Below are positions 20,681 through 29,431 of a DNA stretch of 32,154 nt, piece by piece; the first letter of the stretch is position 1, and every line of letters begins with the position of its first letter. Location of the stretch: NCBI GenBank assembly GCA_022790615.1, contig JAAVXK010000035.1:1-32154 (forward strand). The letters are read 5' to 3'. The translations under genes and the position numbers were made by a program. The stretch comes from Lachnospiraceae bacterium (lineage in GTDB: Bacteria; Bacillota; Clostridia; Lachnospirales; Lachnospiraceae). The notes beneath the pieces are model-generated. The model ran no database searches, had not been told where the DNA came from, and saw nothing but the letters and a program-made list of their open reading frames with translations.

Positions 20681-23101
20681 ATGAAAAAGAGATTTAAGAG
20701 TATTGGCGCATCTGTACTATCATTTGCAATGATATGCTCATTGATTCCGGGTGATGTGACAAAAGCAGCTGCAGCAGGAAATTATTCTTATATACAGGAC
20801 TATACGCTTGGTTGGTCAGGGGGAAAAATTGCTGTATATGAGGGTGGAACGGAACATAAAACTGTCGATCAGGCAGGGCTGAAGAAATACAATATTTATG
20901 GAGAAGCTGACAATCCGTTTGAGGCACAGACAGAGCAGGCATGGGATACGCCCGACCTGAAGCTTTCACAGCCGGTGCAGTTTACTTCCAGCGATGGCGT
21001 TGTGCATGATGTGGAAAATATGCTTACGGGTTTTGATTTTATAGCAGACCCTACGGCTATAGACAATTCAGAGGTTGACGGCAAGCTTTATGTGTATGGA
21101 ACAACGGAAGGATTCTCATATGGAGATATGTCCAGAGATAACTATGCTATTACAGCTAAACCGGGAGATGAACTGAAAGAAAACGGCTATCGGAACCATT
21201 CTCTTTCCATACTTTCCACGTCGGATATGGTAAACTGGACCGATGAAGGATTTATGGACAGTTTTAATCTGACAAACCTGCCTTCATATGAGGAGGACAA
21301 CTTCGTAAAGAGCGGCATTACAGGTCATGCGTCATGGGCGCCCTCGGGAATGAAGAAAAAAATGGGTGAAGATGGAAGATATAAATATTACCTGTTCTAT
21401 ACCAATGGCGGTAATTCAGGATATGTTATGAGTGATTCGCCTACAGGTCCGTGGGAGGATCCTGAGGGAAGAGCAATCTTTGATAAGCAGCTTCCAAACT
21501 GTTCTGATATGGCCAATTGCTTTGATCCGGCTGTCCTTATGGATGATGACGGTTCCGGATATGTATATTTTGGGGGGCTTTCAACAACTTCAGGACGTGC
21601 GGTGAAGGTGAAATTCGACCCTGATACGGGAAGAGTCATAATAGACGGAGATCCTGTAAAGCTTCCTACGCATGCAATGTTTGAGGATAATGAGATTAAC
21701 AAGTTTAACGGAAAATATTACTATTCATATTGTACGGTACATGGCAGTCAGACTTTGACGAAAAACGCAAGTATTGCAGTATATGTATCATCCGACCCTC
21801 TGAATGTATCATTTACACCGGACAGCAATGCATCCGAAGCGTTTAAACCGTTTACCGATTCCAATGGTACATACCGCCATTTCCTTGGAACGGTACTTGA
21901 AAATACGGCTACGATATTTGGAGAATTTTATAATAACCATCATCATATGCAGGAATATAAAGGTCATACCTATATATTCTATCATTCGACGGTACTACAT
22001 AACACACTGCATCGTGTCAACAAAAGATACCGGAACCTCCATGTAGATGAGATTACGGTTGATCCTGAAACAGATGCCATCGAGGGGTTTGCAACAGATG
22101 AAAAAGGAAATAAGACGGTTGCAACCTACGAAGGTCCTGAGCAGGTAGAAAAATTCAATCCGTACAGGGATTTTGCAGGTAAGGAAAAATATATCAATGC
22201 AACCACAACGTCATACAGCGCAGGTATTAAGTCTACAAGGGATGATGAGATGGTTCTTGATTCTAAGAATGGTTCGCCGATGGTTGTTGACGAGATAGAC
22301 ACCGGCGACTGGACGAAGATACAGGGTGTTGATTTTGGAAACAATGGAGCAGTTAAGGTTGCCGCTGAGATTAAATCTGCTACGAATAACGGTGCGATAG
22401 AGGTATTTATTGACGATCCGACAAAGGCAGGTAATATGGTCGCATCTATACCGGTGACTTCTAATGAACAGTATACTGATGCAAGCGCTGATATTGCATC
22501 GCCTGTAACAGGAGTTCATGATGTATACTTTGTATTCAGAGGAAATGACTATACGGTTGCGTCATGGAAATTCACGGAGAAAGCTTCAGAGATACAGAAT
22601 GATCCTTCGCCTTCACCTTCGTTTTCTCCTGCGCCAACGAATAATCCGGTAACAACGACGCCTCCTGAGCCGCCAAAGACAGAGATTCCTTCGACTGTTA
22701 AGGCAGGCGCGGTAGAATATGCAGTTAATGCCTCTGCACAGACTGTTAAGGTATCAAAAACAGATAAGAAAGCCAAATCTGTTGTAATACCGGCAACGGT
22801 AGATGTGGCGGGCAAGCCGTATGCAGTAACGGAGATTGCTGCAAAGGCATTTGCAGGCAGCAAGAAGCTTAAGTCGGTAACTATCGGTAAGAATATTAAG
22901 AGCATCGGAGCAAAGGCATTCTATAAATGTCCGGCCCTTAAGAAGGTTACGGTTAAGTCTACAGTGCTTAAAAAGGTAGGTAAGGCATCGCTTAAAGGAA
23001 TCAATGCCAAAGCTACGATAAAAGTTCCCAAGAAGAAGCTTAAGGCATATAAGAAGCTTTTCAAAGGCAAAGGACAGGGAAAAAGAGCAAGAATCAAATA
23101 A
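20681..23101 (+). CDS. Secreted GH43 glycosidase with CBM-like and leucine-rich repeat cell-surface domains (paralogue 1)
   Basis: Predicted exo- or endo-acting arabinan/xylan side-chain hydrolase outside the cell. The 806-residue protein has a signal peptide (1-32) and a five-bladed GH43 domain to about 480. The catalytic set is D123 (ADPTAID), D282 (FDPAVL) and E338 (EDNEINKF). A beta-sandwich resembling CBM6 follows at about 500-640, then a Pro/Ser/Thr linker at 642-675 and LRR_5/BspA repeats to a strongly basic GKGQGKRARIK end, probably a wall-binding module. ATG 20681 follows CAGGAGG. It is a close paralogue of 25403-27796. Substrate subfamily cannot be fixed by eye. Confidence 0.9.
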   Translation: MKKRFKSIGASVLSFAMICSLIPGDVTKAAAAGNYSYIQDYTLGWSGGKIAVYEGGTEHKTVDQAGLKKYNIYGEADNPFEAQTEQAWDTPDLKLSQPVQFTSSDGVVHDVENMLTGFDFIADPTAIDNSEVDGKLYVYGTTEGFSYGDMSRDNYAITAKPGDELKENGYRNHSLSILSTSDMVNWTDEGFMDSFNLTNLPSYEEDNFVKSGITGHASWAPSGMKKKMGEDGRYKYYLFYTNGGNSGYVMSDSPTGPWEDPEGRAIFDKQLPNCSDMANCFDPAVLMDDDGSGYVYFGGLSTTSGRAVKVKFDPDTGRVIIDGDPVKLPTHAMFEDNEINKFNGKYYYSYCTVHGSQTLTKNASIAVYVSSDPLNVSFTPDSNASEAFKPFTDSNGTYRHFLGTVLENTATIFGEFYNNHHHMQEYKGHTYIFYHSTVLHNTLHRVNKRYRNLHVDEITVDPETDAIEGFATDEKGNKTVATYEGPEQVEKFNPYRDFAGKEKYINATTTSYSAGIKSTRDDEMVLDSKNGSPMVVDEIDTGDWTKIQGVDFGNNGAVKVAAEIKSATNNGAIEVFIDDPTKAGNMVASIPVTSNEQYTDASADIASPVTGVHDVYFVFRGNDYTVASWKFTEKASEIQNDPSPSPSFSPAPTNNPVTTTPPEPPKTEIPSTVKAGAVEYAVNASAQTVKVSKTDKKAKSVVIPATVDVAGKPYAVTEIAAKAFAGSKKLKSVTIGKNIKSIGAKAFYKCPALKKVTVKSTVLKKVGKASLKGINAKATIKVPKKKLKAYKKLFKGKGQGKRARIK

Positions 23102-23124
23102 GTAATATTTAGAAAATAGAATTT

Positions 23125-23179
23125 ACACACATAGCAGTTCCCGGAATATGATTCGTGTCCGCAGAACTGCTATGTGTGT
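23125..23179 (+). terminator. Long hairpin after the first GH43 gene
   Basis: ACACACATAGCAGTTC at 23125-23140 is the exact reverse complement of GAACTGCTATGTGTGT at 23164-23179. The T-run after it is weak, but the 16-bp stem is typical of a terminator. Confidence 0.65.
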
Positions 23180-23218
23180 TATAAATGTTATTTTATGATT
23201 GGTTGGGGGGATGTTTAA

Positions 23219-24502
23219 TTGTTTACCCGATGGAAAGAAGGAAAAAGTATTCGGACAAGGCTGTTATTCATGGTTTTAATGCCTATAGTGGCATTGGGAA
23301 TGATGGTTGTGTTCGCAGGAATGACTTTGCTTTATCAATTTTATTCACAGGGAATTCAGGATGAGCTGACATCCACTACTAATATTATGCTGGACTGCCT
23401 GGACATGACTGTAAGAGGGGATTATTCTTATGAATCAGGAATGCTATTAAAGGGAGACCTGAATATTACGGATTCTACGATGTTGTACCGCGTAAAAGAG
23501 AAAACAGGGATTGATACTACGATTTTTTGGCAGGACACCCGTATAATGACGACTGTGGAAAATCAATACGGTGTATCCGCTGTTGGAACAAGCGCGGGTA
23601 AAGATGTAGTTGAATCGGTTTTGGAAAATGGTGAGAATTACTATTCCAATAAGATAGATATTAACGGTACGCCCTATATAGGGTACTATATGCCAATAAA
23701 AAATGATGATGATACAGTTGTGGGTATGATATTTGCCGGCAAGAACAGGAATCTTGTATTTCGGAAAGTTGCTTTGATTCTGTTGTGGTTTATGATGTTT
23801 TTTGTAATTGCATGTATTATAGCGGTTGTAGTCAGCAGCCTGTACTCAAGACATATGGTGTCTGATATTGGTATCATTAACAGATTCCTTAAAACAATTT
23901 CCGAAGGAGACCTGACTGCGACCCTTGATGAAAGGATTGCAGGAAGGAAAGACGAGCTTGGAAAGATAGGCGCGTATGCAGCCAAAATGAGAGGGGATTT
24001 GCAGAATGTAATTGAAACGGACCCGCTCACCAAACTTTATAACAGGCGCAGCTGTAATAATAAATTAAAAGCGTTGGAAAAGGATGGTCAGGAATATACG
24101 ATTACAATGTGTGATATAGACCGGTTTAAGAGAATTAACGATAATTACGGGCATGACGCAGGAGATTATGTTCTAGTTACCATCTCTGGGATCATATGTG
24201 AGAATATCGGTAATATTGGATTTGCGAGCCGCTGGGGTGGTGAAGAGTTTTTGCTGGTATATCAAACCGGTTATGATATGGCAATCGAGAATGTTCGTCA
24301 GATTCAGCGTATAATACGAAATTATGATTTTGAATATAATGGGGAAAAACTTAAAATAACAATGACCTTTGGTATGGAAGCAGACGATGTGTCTCTATCA
24401 TACGAAGAACGAATCCGCAAAGCGGATAGCAACCTATATATTGGTAAGAACAACGGACGCGATCAGATTGTTGACGGAAGGGAGGGAAGGCAGCCGGTAT
24501 GA
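23219..24502 (+). CDS. Membrane diguanylate cyclase with single-Cache sensor, HAMP and GGDEF
   Basis: Makes cyclic di-GMP from GTP in response to an extracellular ligand. The 427-residue protein has helix 1 at about 14-41, an extracellular single-Cache-like domain at 45-176 (GYYMPIKNDDDTVVGMIFAGK at its end), helix 2 at 184-208, a HAMP segment at about 209-262, and GGDEF from DPLTKLYNRR (268-277). The active-site motif RWGGEEF has GGEEF at 340-344. The inhibitory RxxD site before it is missing (glycines at 331 and 334). The start is TTG 23219, 8 bases after GGGGGG. Its stop overlaps the solute-binding gene (ATGA), implying a joint sensory unit. Confidence 0.9.
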   Translation: MFTRWKEGKSIRTRLLFMVLMPIVALGMMVVFAGMTLLYQFYSQGIQDELTSTTNIMLDCLDMTVRGDYSYESGMLLKGDLNITDSTMLYRVKEKTGIDTTIFWQDTRIMTTVENQYGVSAVGTSAGKDVVESVLENGENYYSNKIDINGTPYIGYYMPIKNDDDTVVGMIFAGKNRNLVFRKVALILLWFMMFFVIACIIAVVVSSLYSRHMVSDIGIINRFLKTISEGDLTATLDERIAGRKDELGKIGAYAAKMRGDLQNVIETDPLTKLYNRRSCNNKLKALEKDGQEYTITMCDIDRFKRINDNYGHDAGDYVLVTISGIICENIGNIGFASRWGGEEFLLVYQTGYDMAIENVRQIQRIIRNYDFEYNGEKLKITMTFGMEADDVSLSYEERIRKADSNLYIGKNNGRDQIVDGREGRQPV

Positions 24503-25278
24503 AAAAGATATTTATGGCATTCATGCTTTGTCTGTCGTTATTTATGTGCGGATGTAAAAAGGTTCCTGAAAATACGGTGCATAGTCCTGCGGATTTGGAA
24601 GGCAAGACTATCGGCGTGCAGCTAAAGACGACGGGGGACGTATATGCGACGGATATAAAGGATGCTGACGTACAGCGTTTTAACAGGGGGCGGGACGCGG
24701 TTTTGGCGCTTCGCGACGGCGGAGTTGACGCCGTTATGTTAGATGATGAGACGGCAAAAGTGTTTGTGAAGGAATTTGAGGATTTGACGATTTTGGAAGA
24801 ACCTTATGCGGACGAAGAATATGGAATTGCTATTGGCAAGGACAATTCCGAATTACTTGAGAAAGTGAATACCGCGCTTGCAAAGCTGAATGCAGAAGGG
24901 GTTATAGACAGGATTGCCAAAGCATGGATAGAAGATGGAGAGGAACAGTCCGCTTATGACGGGCAAACAGGATCGGATTATGAAGCAGGTACGCTGGTTA
25001 TGGTAACGAATGCCGAGTTTCCGCCATATGAGAGTATGTTAGATGACGGGACAATTGTAGGTATAGATGTAGATATAATGAAAGCGATATGTGACGAACT
25101 GGACATGAAACTTCAGGTAAAGCATACGGCTTTTGATTCACTTATTGCCTCGGTAGAGAGAAAGACAGCCGACGTGGCTATGGCGGCTATGACGATAAAT
25201 GACGACCGTCTTGAACATGTTAATTTTTCAAATACCTATATGTACGCCAAACAAGTCATAATAGTCCGTGCAAAATAA
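24499..25278 (+). CDS. Circularly permuted family-3 solute-binding lipoprotein
   Basis: A membrane-anchored amino-acid-type binding protein. The signal (1-18) ends in a lipobox with C19. In ordinary family-3 proteins the chain begins with the NAEFPPYE half and then enters the DLEGKTIGVQ half. Here the order is swapped. Residues 32-146 are the usual second half (LEGKTIGVQLKTTGDVYA through DRIAKAWIED). Residues 165-257 are the usual first half (LVMVTNAEFPPYE, GIDVDIMKAICDEL, DVAMAAMTINDDR, NTYMYAKQVIIV). An acidic linker joins them. The total of 259 is normal for one domain. It overlaps the diguanylate cyclase stop by 4 bases and no permease or ATPase is near, so sensing rather than transport is likely. 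Confidence 0.9.
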   Translation: MKKIFMAFMLCLSLFMCGCKKVPENTVHSPADLEGKTIGVQLKTTGDVYATDIKDADVQRFNRGRDAVLALRDGGVDAVMLDDETAKVFVKEFEDLTILEEPYADEEYGIAIGKDNSELLEKVNTALAKLNAEGVIDRIAKAWIEDGEEQSAYDGQTGSDYEAGTLVMVTNAEFPPYESMLDDGTIVGIDVDIMKAICDELDMKLQVKHTAFDSLIASVERKTADVAMAAMTINDDRLEHVNFSNTYMYAKQVIIVRAK

Positions 25279-25327
25279 CTGTTAAAACATCAGAAAGACA
25301 TGCTGCAAAAACGCATAAAGCTTGATT

Positions 25328-25356
25328 TTGACACATATATATGATATTCTGATAAT
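25328..25356 (+). promoter_or_regulatory. Promoter of the second GH43 gene
   Basis: Consensus TTGACA at 25328-25333, a 17-bp spacer and GATAAT at 25351-25356; leader about 40 nt. Confidence 0.7.
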
Positions 25357-25402
25357 ACATAAACAGCTTCATTGAAAGCTGGCGACACAAGGAGGGAATT
25401 AC

Positions 25403-27796
25403 ATGAGGAAAAAGGTACAAAAAATAGGGGCGGCAACGCTTGTACTTGCCATGATTGCTTCGGTAATACCGGGAGATATAGGAAAAGCAAGCACGTCGAA
25501 CAATTATTCATACGCCAATGATTATACGCTTGGATGGAAAGGCGGCATTGTAGCCTATCAGAATGGTATTAGCAAATCGCTTAAGGATGCAGGCGTAACT
25601 GTCTTTGACCAAAAGGGCGATAATCCTTTTAAATCGGAGATTGAACAGGAATGGGATGCTGACGTGATTACGCTTACGCAGCCTGTAAAGTACACGACCG
25701 AAGATGGTATGGCACATGACGTTGAGAGCATGCTGACCAACTTTAATTTCATAGCCGACCCTACGGCTATTGATAACTCGGAAGTTGACGGAAAGCTTTA
25801 TGTGTACGGAACGACAGAGGGCTTCTCGTATATAAATGACGTTATAGACCAGAATCGTTACGATAACCATTCTCTTACAATCCTGTCTACGTCAGATATG
25901 GTTAACTGGACGGACGAGGGATTCATGGATACACAGAACCTTACCAACGAGGTTTCGGATTCTGACAACAAGGTCAAGGCTAACTGGGCTGTGAAAGCGT
26001 GGGCTCCTTCGGGACTTGCGTATGACGGAGACGGGGACGGAGAATTAGAATATTACCTGTTCCATACGAACAGCGGAGCTGTGGGTTACGTTATGAGCGA
26101 TTCGCCGACCGGACCATGGCGTTCACCGATGAGTACGGCGCTGTTTACATCAAGTTCACCGGGATGCAAAGGCGTAAAGTGGTGTTTTGACCCTGCCGTA
26201 CTTAGAGATTCAGAAGGAAATGCATATATATACTTCGGAGGTGGTGTATGGGATGGGGATAATGAGATAGCATCACATCCTGATGGTATAGCGCATCCTA
26301 AGACAGGCAGGGTATGCAAGCTTGGTTTTGATGAAAACGGCGAGGTATACCCTGACGGCGAGCCACAGGAGATGGACACATATTATCTGTTTGAGGACAG
26401 CGAGATTAACCAGTTTAACGGAAAATATTATTACTCCTACTGTGTTAACTTCAAAGTTCCGGGCGGCAACAAATGGGTGAACTCAGGAAGTATTGCCGTA
26501 TATGTAAGCTCTGACCCGATGGATATAGCTTTTGACCCTGCCGGAGAGAATGGGGATAAATATACGGATGAAAACGGCGTGTACCATCATTTCCTTGGAA
26601 CGATATTGAATAATCCAAGCACAATATATGGAGAGTCATACAACAATCATCACCATATGCAGTCATTCAAAGGTAAGGATTATATCTTCTATCACTCCAC
26701 GGTGCTGAATAATTCGATTCACAGGATTAATAAGCAGTATCGTAATCTGCATGTAGACGAAATTAAGGTAGATCCTGAGACGGATGAGATTTCGATTGAC
26801 CCGTCATACGAGGGAGCAGAGCAGATTGAGAAATTCAACCCGTATACGGACAATAAGGGTAATGTAAAGGAAATCAATGCGACAACAACATCCTACAGCG
26901 CGGGCGTATGCTCGAGAAGGTCGGATGCAAGAGTGTCTGAGGGACTTTCGCCTATGGTACTTGACGAGATTGATACGGGCGACTGGACTAAGATTCAGGG
27001 CGTTGATTTTGGGGATTACGGAACTAAGAAGTTTGAGGCGACAGTTGCCTCGGAGACTGACAACGCTGAAATAGAGTTATTTATTGACGACCCTACAGAT
27101 TCTTCGAACTATGTGGGAGCTTTGAAGGTTAAAAGTACCGGAGACCAGGACTCTTTTGAAACTATATCAGCTGATTTGGATACTAAGATAAGCGGCGTGC
27201 ATGACTTATACTTTGTATTCAGGGGTACAGATTATGATGTTGCAGCATGGAAGTTTACGAAGGATACGGAATCTATTGTAAAACCGACTCCGACTCCGCC
27301 TCAGGTTACACCGCCTGCAACTGCAACTGCAACTCAGACCCCTGCTCCGGCAACACCGGCGCCAACGCAGACTGTTGATTATGGCAAGACATACAAAGTT
27401 GGAAAGCTGAACTACAAGATAGCTGCAAACGGCACCGCTACTGTTAAGGGTCCTGTAAAGAAAACTGACAAGTCAGTGCAAGTTCCTACATCAGTGACCG
27501 TGGACGGCAAATCATACAAAGTTACGTCTATTGCGGCTAATGCTTTCAAGAACTGCAAGAAATTATCTTCAGTTACAATTGGCTCTAATGTAAATAAGAT
27601 TGGCGCCAAAGCATTTTATAATTGTAAAGCGCTTAAGAAGATTACAGTTAAGTCTTCAGTAATCAAGTCGGTCGGCGGCAAGGCGTTTAAAGGAACTGCG
27701 TCAAAGCTTACGATTAAAGTTCCTAAGAAGAAAGTCGCGGCATATAAGAAGACATTCAAAGGCAAAGGACAGGGTAAGAGAGCAAGAATTAAATAA
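25403..27796 (+). CDS. Secreted GH43 glycosidase with CBM-like and leucine-rich repeat cell-surface domains (paralogue 2)
   Basis: The same layout as 20681-23101 in 797 residues: a signal peptide (1-30), GH43 with D119 (ADPTAID), D263 (FDPAVL) and E334 (EDSEINQF), a CBM6-like sandwich at about 505-630, a Pro/Thr/Ala linker near 632-660, then LRR_5 repeats and the identical basic tail GKGQGKRARIK. The two genes also share long near-identical DNA at the active-site segment and the 3' end, so they arose by duplication. The loop between D263 and E334 is longer here (WDGDNEIASHPDG), which may change substrate choice. AGGAGGG precedes ATG 25403. Confidence 0.9.
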   Translation: MRKKVQKIGAATLVLAMIASVIPGDIGKASTSNNYSYANDYTLGWKGGIVAYQNGISKSLKDAGVTVFDQKGDNPFKSEIEQEWDADVITLTQPVKYTTEDGMAHDVESMLTNFNFIADPTAIDNSEVDGKLYVYGTTEGFSYINDVIDQNRYDNHSLTILSTSDMVNWTDEGFMDTQNLTNEVSDSDNKVKANWAVKAWAPSGLAYDGDGDGELEYYLFHTNSGAVGYVMSDSPTGPWRSPMSTALFTSSSPGCKGVKWCFDPAVLRDSEGNAYIYFGGGVWDGDNEIASHPDGIAHPKTGRVCKLGFDENGEVYPDGEPQEMDTYYLFEDSEINQFNGKYYYSYCVNFKVPGGNKWVNSGSIAVYVSSDPMDIAFDPAGENGDKYTDENGVYHHFLGTILNNPSTIYGESYNNHHHMQSFKGKDYIFYHSTVLNNSIHRINKQYRNLHVDEIKVDPETDEISIDPSYEGAEQIEKFNPYTDNKGNVKEINATTTSYSAGVCSRRSDARVSEGLSPMVLDEIDTGDWTKIQGVDFGDYGTKKFEATVASETDNAEIELFIDDPTDSSNYVGALKVKSTGDQDSFETISADLDTKISGVHDLYFVFRGTDYDVAAWKFTKDTESIVKPTPTPPQVTPPATATATQTPAPATPAPTQTVDYGKTYKVGKLNYKIAANGTATVKGPVKKTDKSVQVPTSVTVDGKSYKVTSIAANAFKNCKKLSSVTIGSNVNKIGAKAFYNCKALKKITVKSSVIKSVGGKAFKGTASKLTIKVPKKKVAAYKKTFKGKGQGKRARIK

Positions 27797-27816
27797 TTGC
27801 CATATTTAAAATCTGG

Positions 27817-27850
27817 CGGTAACTACCGAAAATGGTAGTTACCGTTTTTT
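27817..27850 (+). terminator. Intrinsic terminator of the second GH43 gene
   Basis: CGGTAACTACC at 27817-27827 and GGTAGTTACCG at 27834-27844 form a perfect 11-bp stem around GAAAAT, followed by six T. Confidence 0.9.
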
Positions 27851-27895
27851 AATTATAAAATATATCAGGATGAAAATAAGCAATTACGTTATGTG

Positions 27896-27925
27896 GAATA
27901 GTTTTTCCGTCTTTTGGAGATAGTA
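27896..27925 (+). promoter_or_regulatory. Sigma-G-like promoter of spoVAD
   Basis: GAATA at 27896-27900, an 18-bp spacer and GATAGTA at 27919-27925 resemble the forespore sigma-G consensus (GHATR, 18, CATHHTA) with two mismatches in the -10. No good housekeeping promoter was seen. It suits forespore expression of the spoVA genes. Confidence 0.5.
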
Positions 27926-27979
27926 TTTACTGACAAAAATATATCTTTAGATTGAATTCTTATAAAGAGGGAAAGATAC

Positions 27980-28993
27980 ATGAAGCAAAGCATAATGTTT
28001 AAAAATAAGCCGATAGTAAGGTCATGGGCGTCGGTTGCCGGCAAGAAGGAGTCGGAAGGTCCGCTTGGCGCATATTTTGACGTGACGACAGATGACGACA
28101 TGTATTCAGGAAAGAATTGGGAGCAGGCCGAAAGCAGGATGCAGACCGAAGCCGTAAAAAAAGCAATTGCAAAGTGTGGAATCAGCTACAATGAAATAGG
28201 CGGAATTGTTGCGGGAGATTTGCTCGGACAGCTTATGGCGACATCCTTTGGAATTTCTCAGATGCAGTTTCCGTTTTTGGGCGTATACGGAGCATGCTCG
28301 ACAATGGGAGAATCGATGGCGGTTGCAAGTATGATTGTAAGCGCCGGATTTTCAGACAATGTCGTTGCGATGACGTCAAGTCATTTTGCGACGGCGGAGA
28401 AGCAATTTCGTTTTCCGCTTGGATATGGAAACCAGAGGCCGCTTTCCGCAACGACAACCGTAACGGGCAGCGGGGCTGTCATTATATCTTCAAAAGAGGA
28501 GACGGAAACAGGAATTCCGATATATATCGAGGGTGTTACGATTGGTAAAATTGAGGACTATGGAGTCAAGGACGCCAATAATATGGGCGCGGCGATGGCT
28601 CCGGCGGCATTTTCGGTTATAATGGCAAATATAAGGGAAAATGAAATATTGGCGTCTGACTATGACTGTATAATAACGGGAGACCTCGGAGTAGTCGGGG
28701 GAAGGATACTGAATGACATGCTTTTGCACGCGGGAGTTGATATTACGGACAGATATATGGACTGTGGAGTGGAGATATACAACCTTAATTCACAGGATGC
28801 ACATTCAGGCGGAAGCGGGTGTGGATGTTCGGCAATAACATTGTGCGGACTTATATTGGGGCGGTTAAAGAGCGGAGAGTGGAAAAAGGTTTTATTCGTA
28901 CCGACAGGGGCGCTGCTTTCTACGGTCAGCCTTCACGAGGGCAATACAATACCTGCCATAGCCCATGCAATTATCTTGAAAGGTGGAGAATAG
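27980..28993 (+). CDS. spoVAD: Stage V sporulation protein AD
   Basis: Part of the SpoVA channel that moves dipicolinic acid into the forespore and out during germination; SpoVAD binds dipicolinate on the outer face of the inner spore membrane. The 337-residue protein has the thiolase-like fold signature: GPLGAYFDVTTDD near 27-39, GACSTMGESM at about 104-113, TTTVTGSGAVIIS and GSGCGCSAITLCGLILG near the end. It is full length. SpoVAE follows after 1 base. SpoVAC, usually directly upstream, is absent here. Confidence 0.95.
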   Translation: MKQSIMFKNKPIVRSWASVAGKKESEGPLGAYFDVTTDDDMYSGKNWEQAESRMQTEAVKKAIAKCGISYNEIGGIVAGDLLGQLMATSFGISQMQFPFLGVYGACSTMGESMAVASMIVSAGFSDNVVAMTSSHFATAEKQFRFPLGYGNQRPLSATTTVTGSGAVIISSKEETETGIPIYIEGVTIGKIEDYGVKDANNMGAAMAPAAFSVIMANIRENEILASDYDCIITGDLGVVGGRILNDMLLHAGVDITDRYMDCGVEIYNLNSQDAHSGGSGCGCSAITLCGLILGRLKSGEWKKVLFVPTGALLSTVSLHEGNTIPAIAHAIILKGGE

Positions 28994-28994
28994 A

Positions 28995-29348
28995 ATGGAT
29001 TATATACTTGCATTTGTAATCGGTGGGATAATTTGCTGTATTGTGCAGATCATTCTTGATGTGAGCAATATACAGCCCGGTAACGTAATGGTAATGCTTG
29101 TCTGCACAGGCGTTGTGCTTGGCGCGGTTGGAATATACAAACCGTTTAGTGAATGGGCGGGCGCCGGCGCTACCGTTCCGCTTCTTGGATTTGGAAACGT
29201 ATTGTTTGAGGGGGTGAAGGAAGAGATACAGTCAAAAGGATTCATCGGCATTTTCAGCGGGGGACTCAAAGCTTCTGCGGTTGGTATTAGTGCGGCGCTT
29301 GTCATAGGATACATTGCATCTATTATTTTTAAACCAAAAATGAAATAA
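28995..29348 (+). CDS. spoVAE: Stage V sporulation protein AE
   Basis: Integral membrane subunit of the SpoVA dipicolinate channel. The 117-residue protein has membrane helices at about 2-20, 27-47 and 88-110. Conserved blocks include GGIICCIVQIILD near 8-20 and VPLLGFGNVLFEGVKEEI near 60-77. ATG 28995 is chosen because AGGTGGAG precedes it and it gives the normal N-terminus MDYILAF; a GTG at 28983 would overlap spoVAD. It lies 1 base after the spoVAD stop, so the two are co-expressed. Confidence 0.94.
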   Translation: MDYILAFVIGGIICCIVQIILDVSNIQPGNVMVMLVCTGVVLGAVGIYKPFSEWAGAGATVPLLGFGNVLFEGVKEEIQSKGFIGIFSGGLKASAVGISAALVIGYIASIIFKPKMK

Positions 29349-29397
29349 CAAAAATGTCAAAAATATGATATAAATATGATAAATTTAAAAAATAAAT

Positions 29398-29427
29398 ATG
29401 GCAATAATAATGCAATCATGGTATGAT
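29398..29427 (+). promoter_or_regulatory. Promoter of structured element copy 2
   Basis: -35 ATGGCA at 29398-29403 (4 of 6), an 18-bp spacer, and an extended -10 TGG-TATGAT with the hexamer at 29422-29427. ACGAAAGC starts 4 bases after the -10, exactly as in copy 1. The stretch 29349-29397 is A+T-rich and shows nothing. Confidence 0.6.
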
Positions 29428-29431
29428 ATAC

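Noticed and set aside
23211-23279. A 22-codon frame from ATG 23211 overlapping the cyclase start
   Set aside because: It uses the same ribosome site as the TTG start of the cyclase in another frame, and its translation looks like no family. The TTG start gives a proper membrane-protein N-terminus.
24499-25278. A frameshift or two broken binding-protein fragments
   Set aside because: The frame is open throughout, with one signal peptide, both halves once each and a continuous linker. Two fragments would leave an internal stop or a second start.
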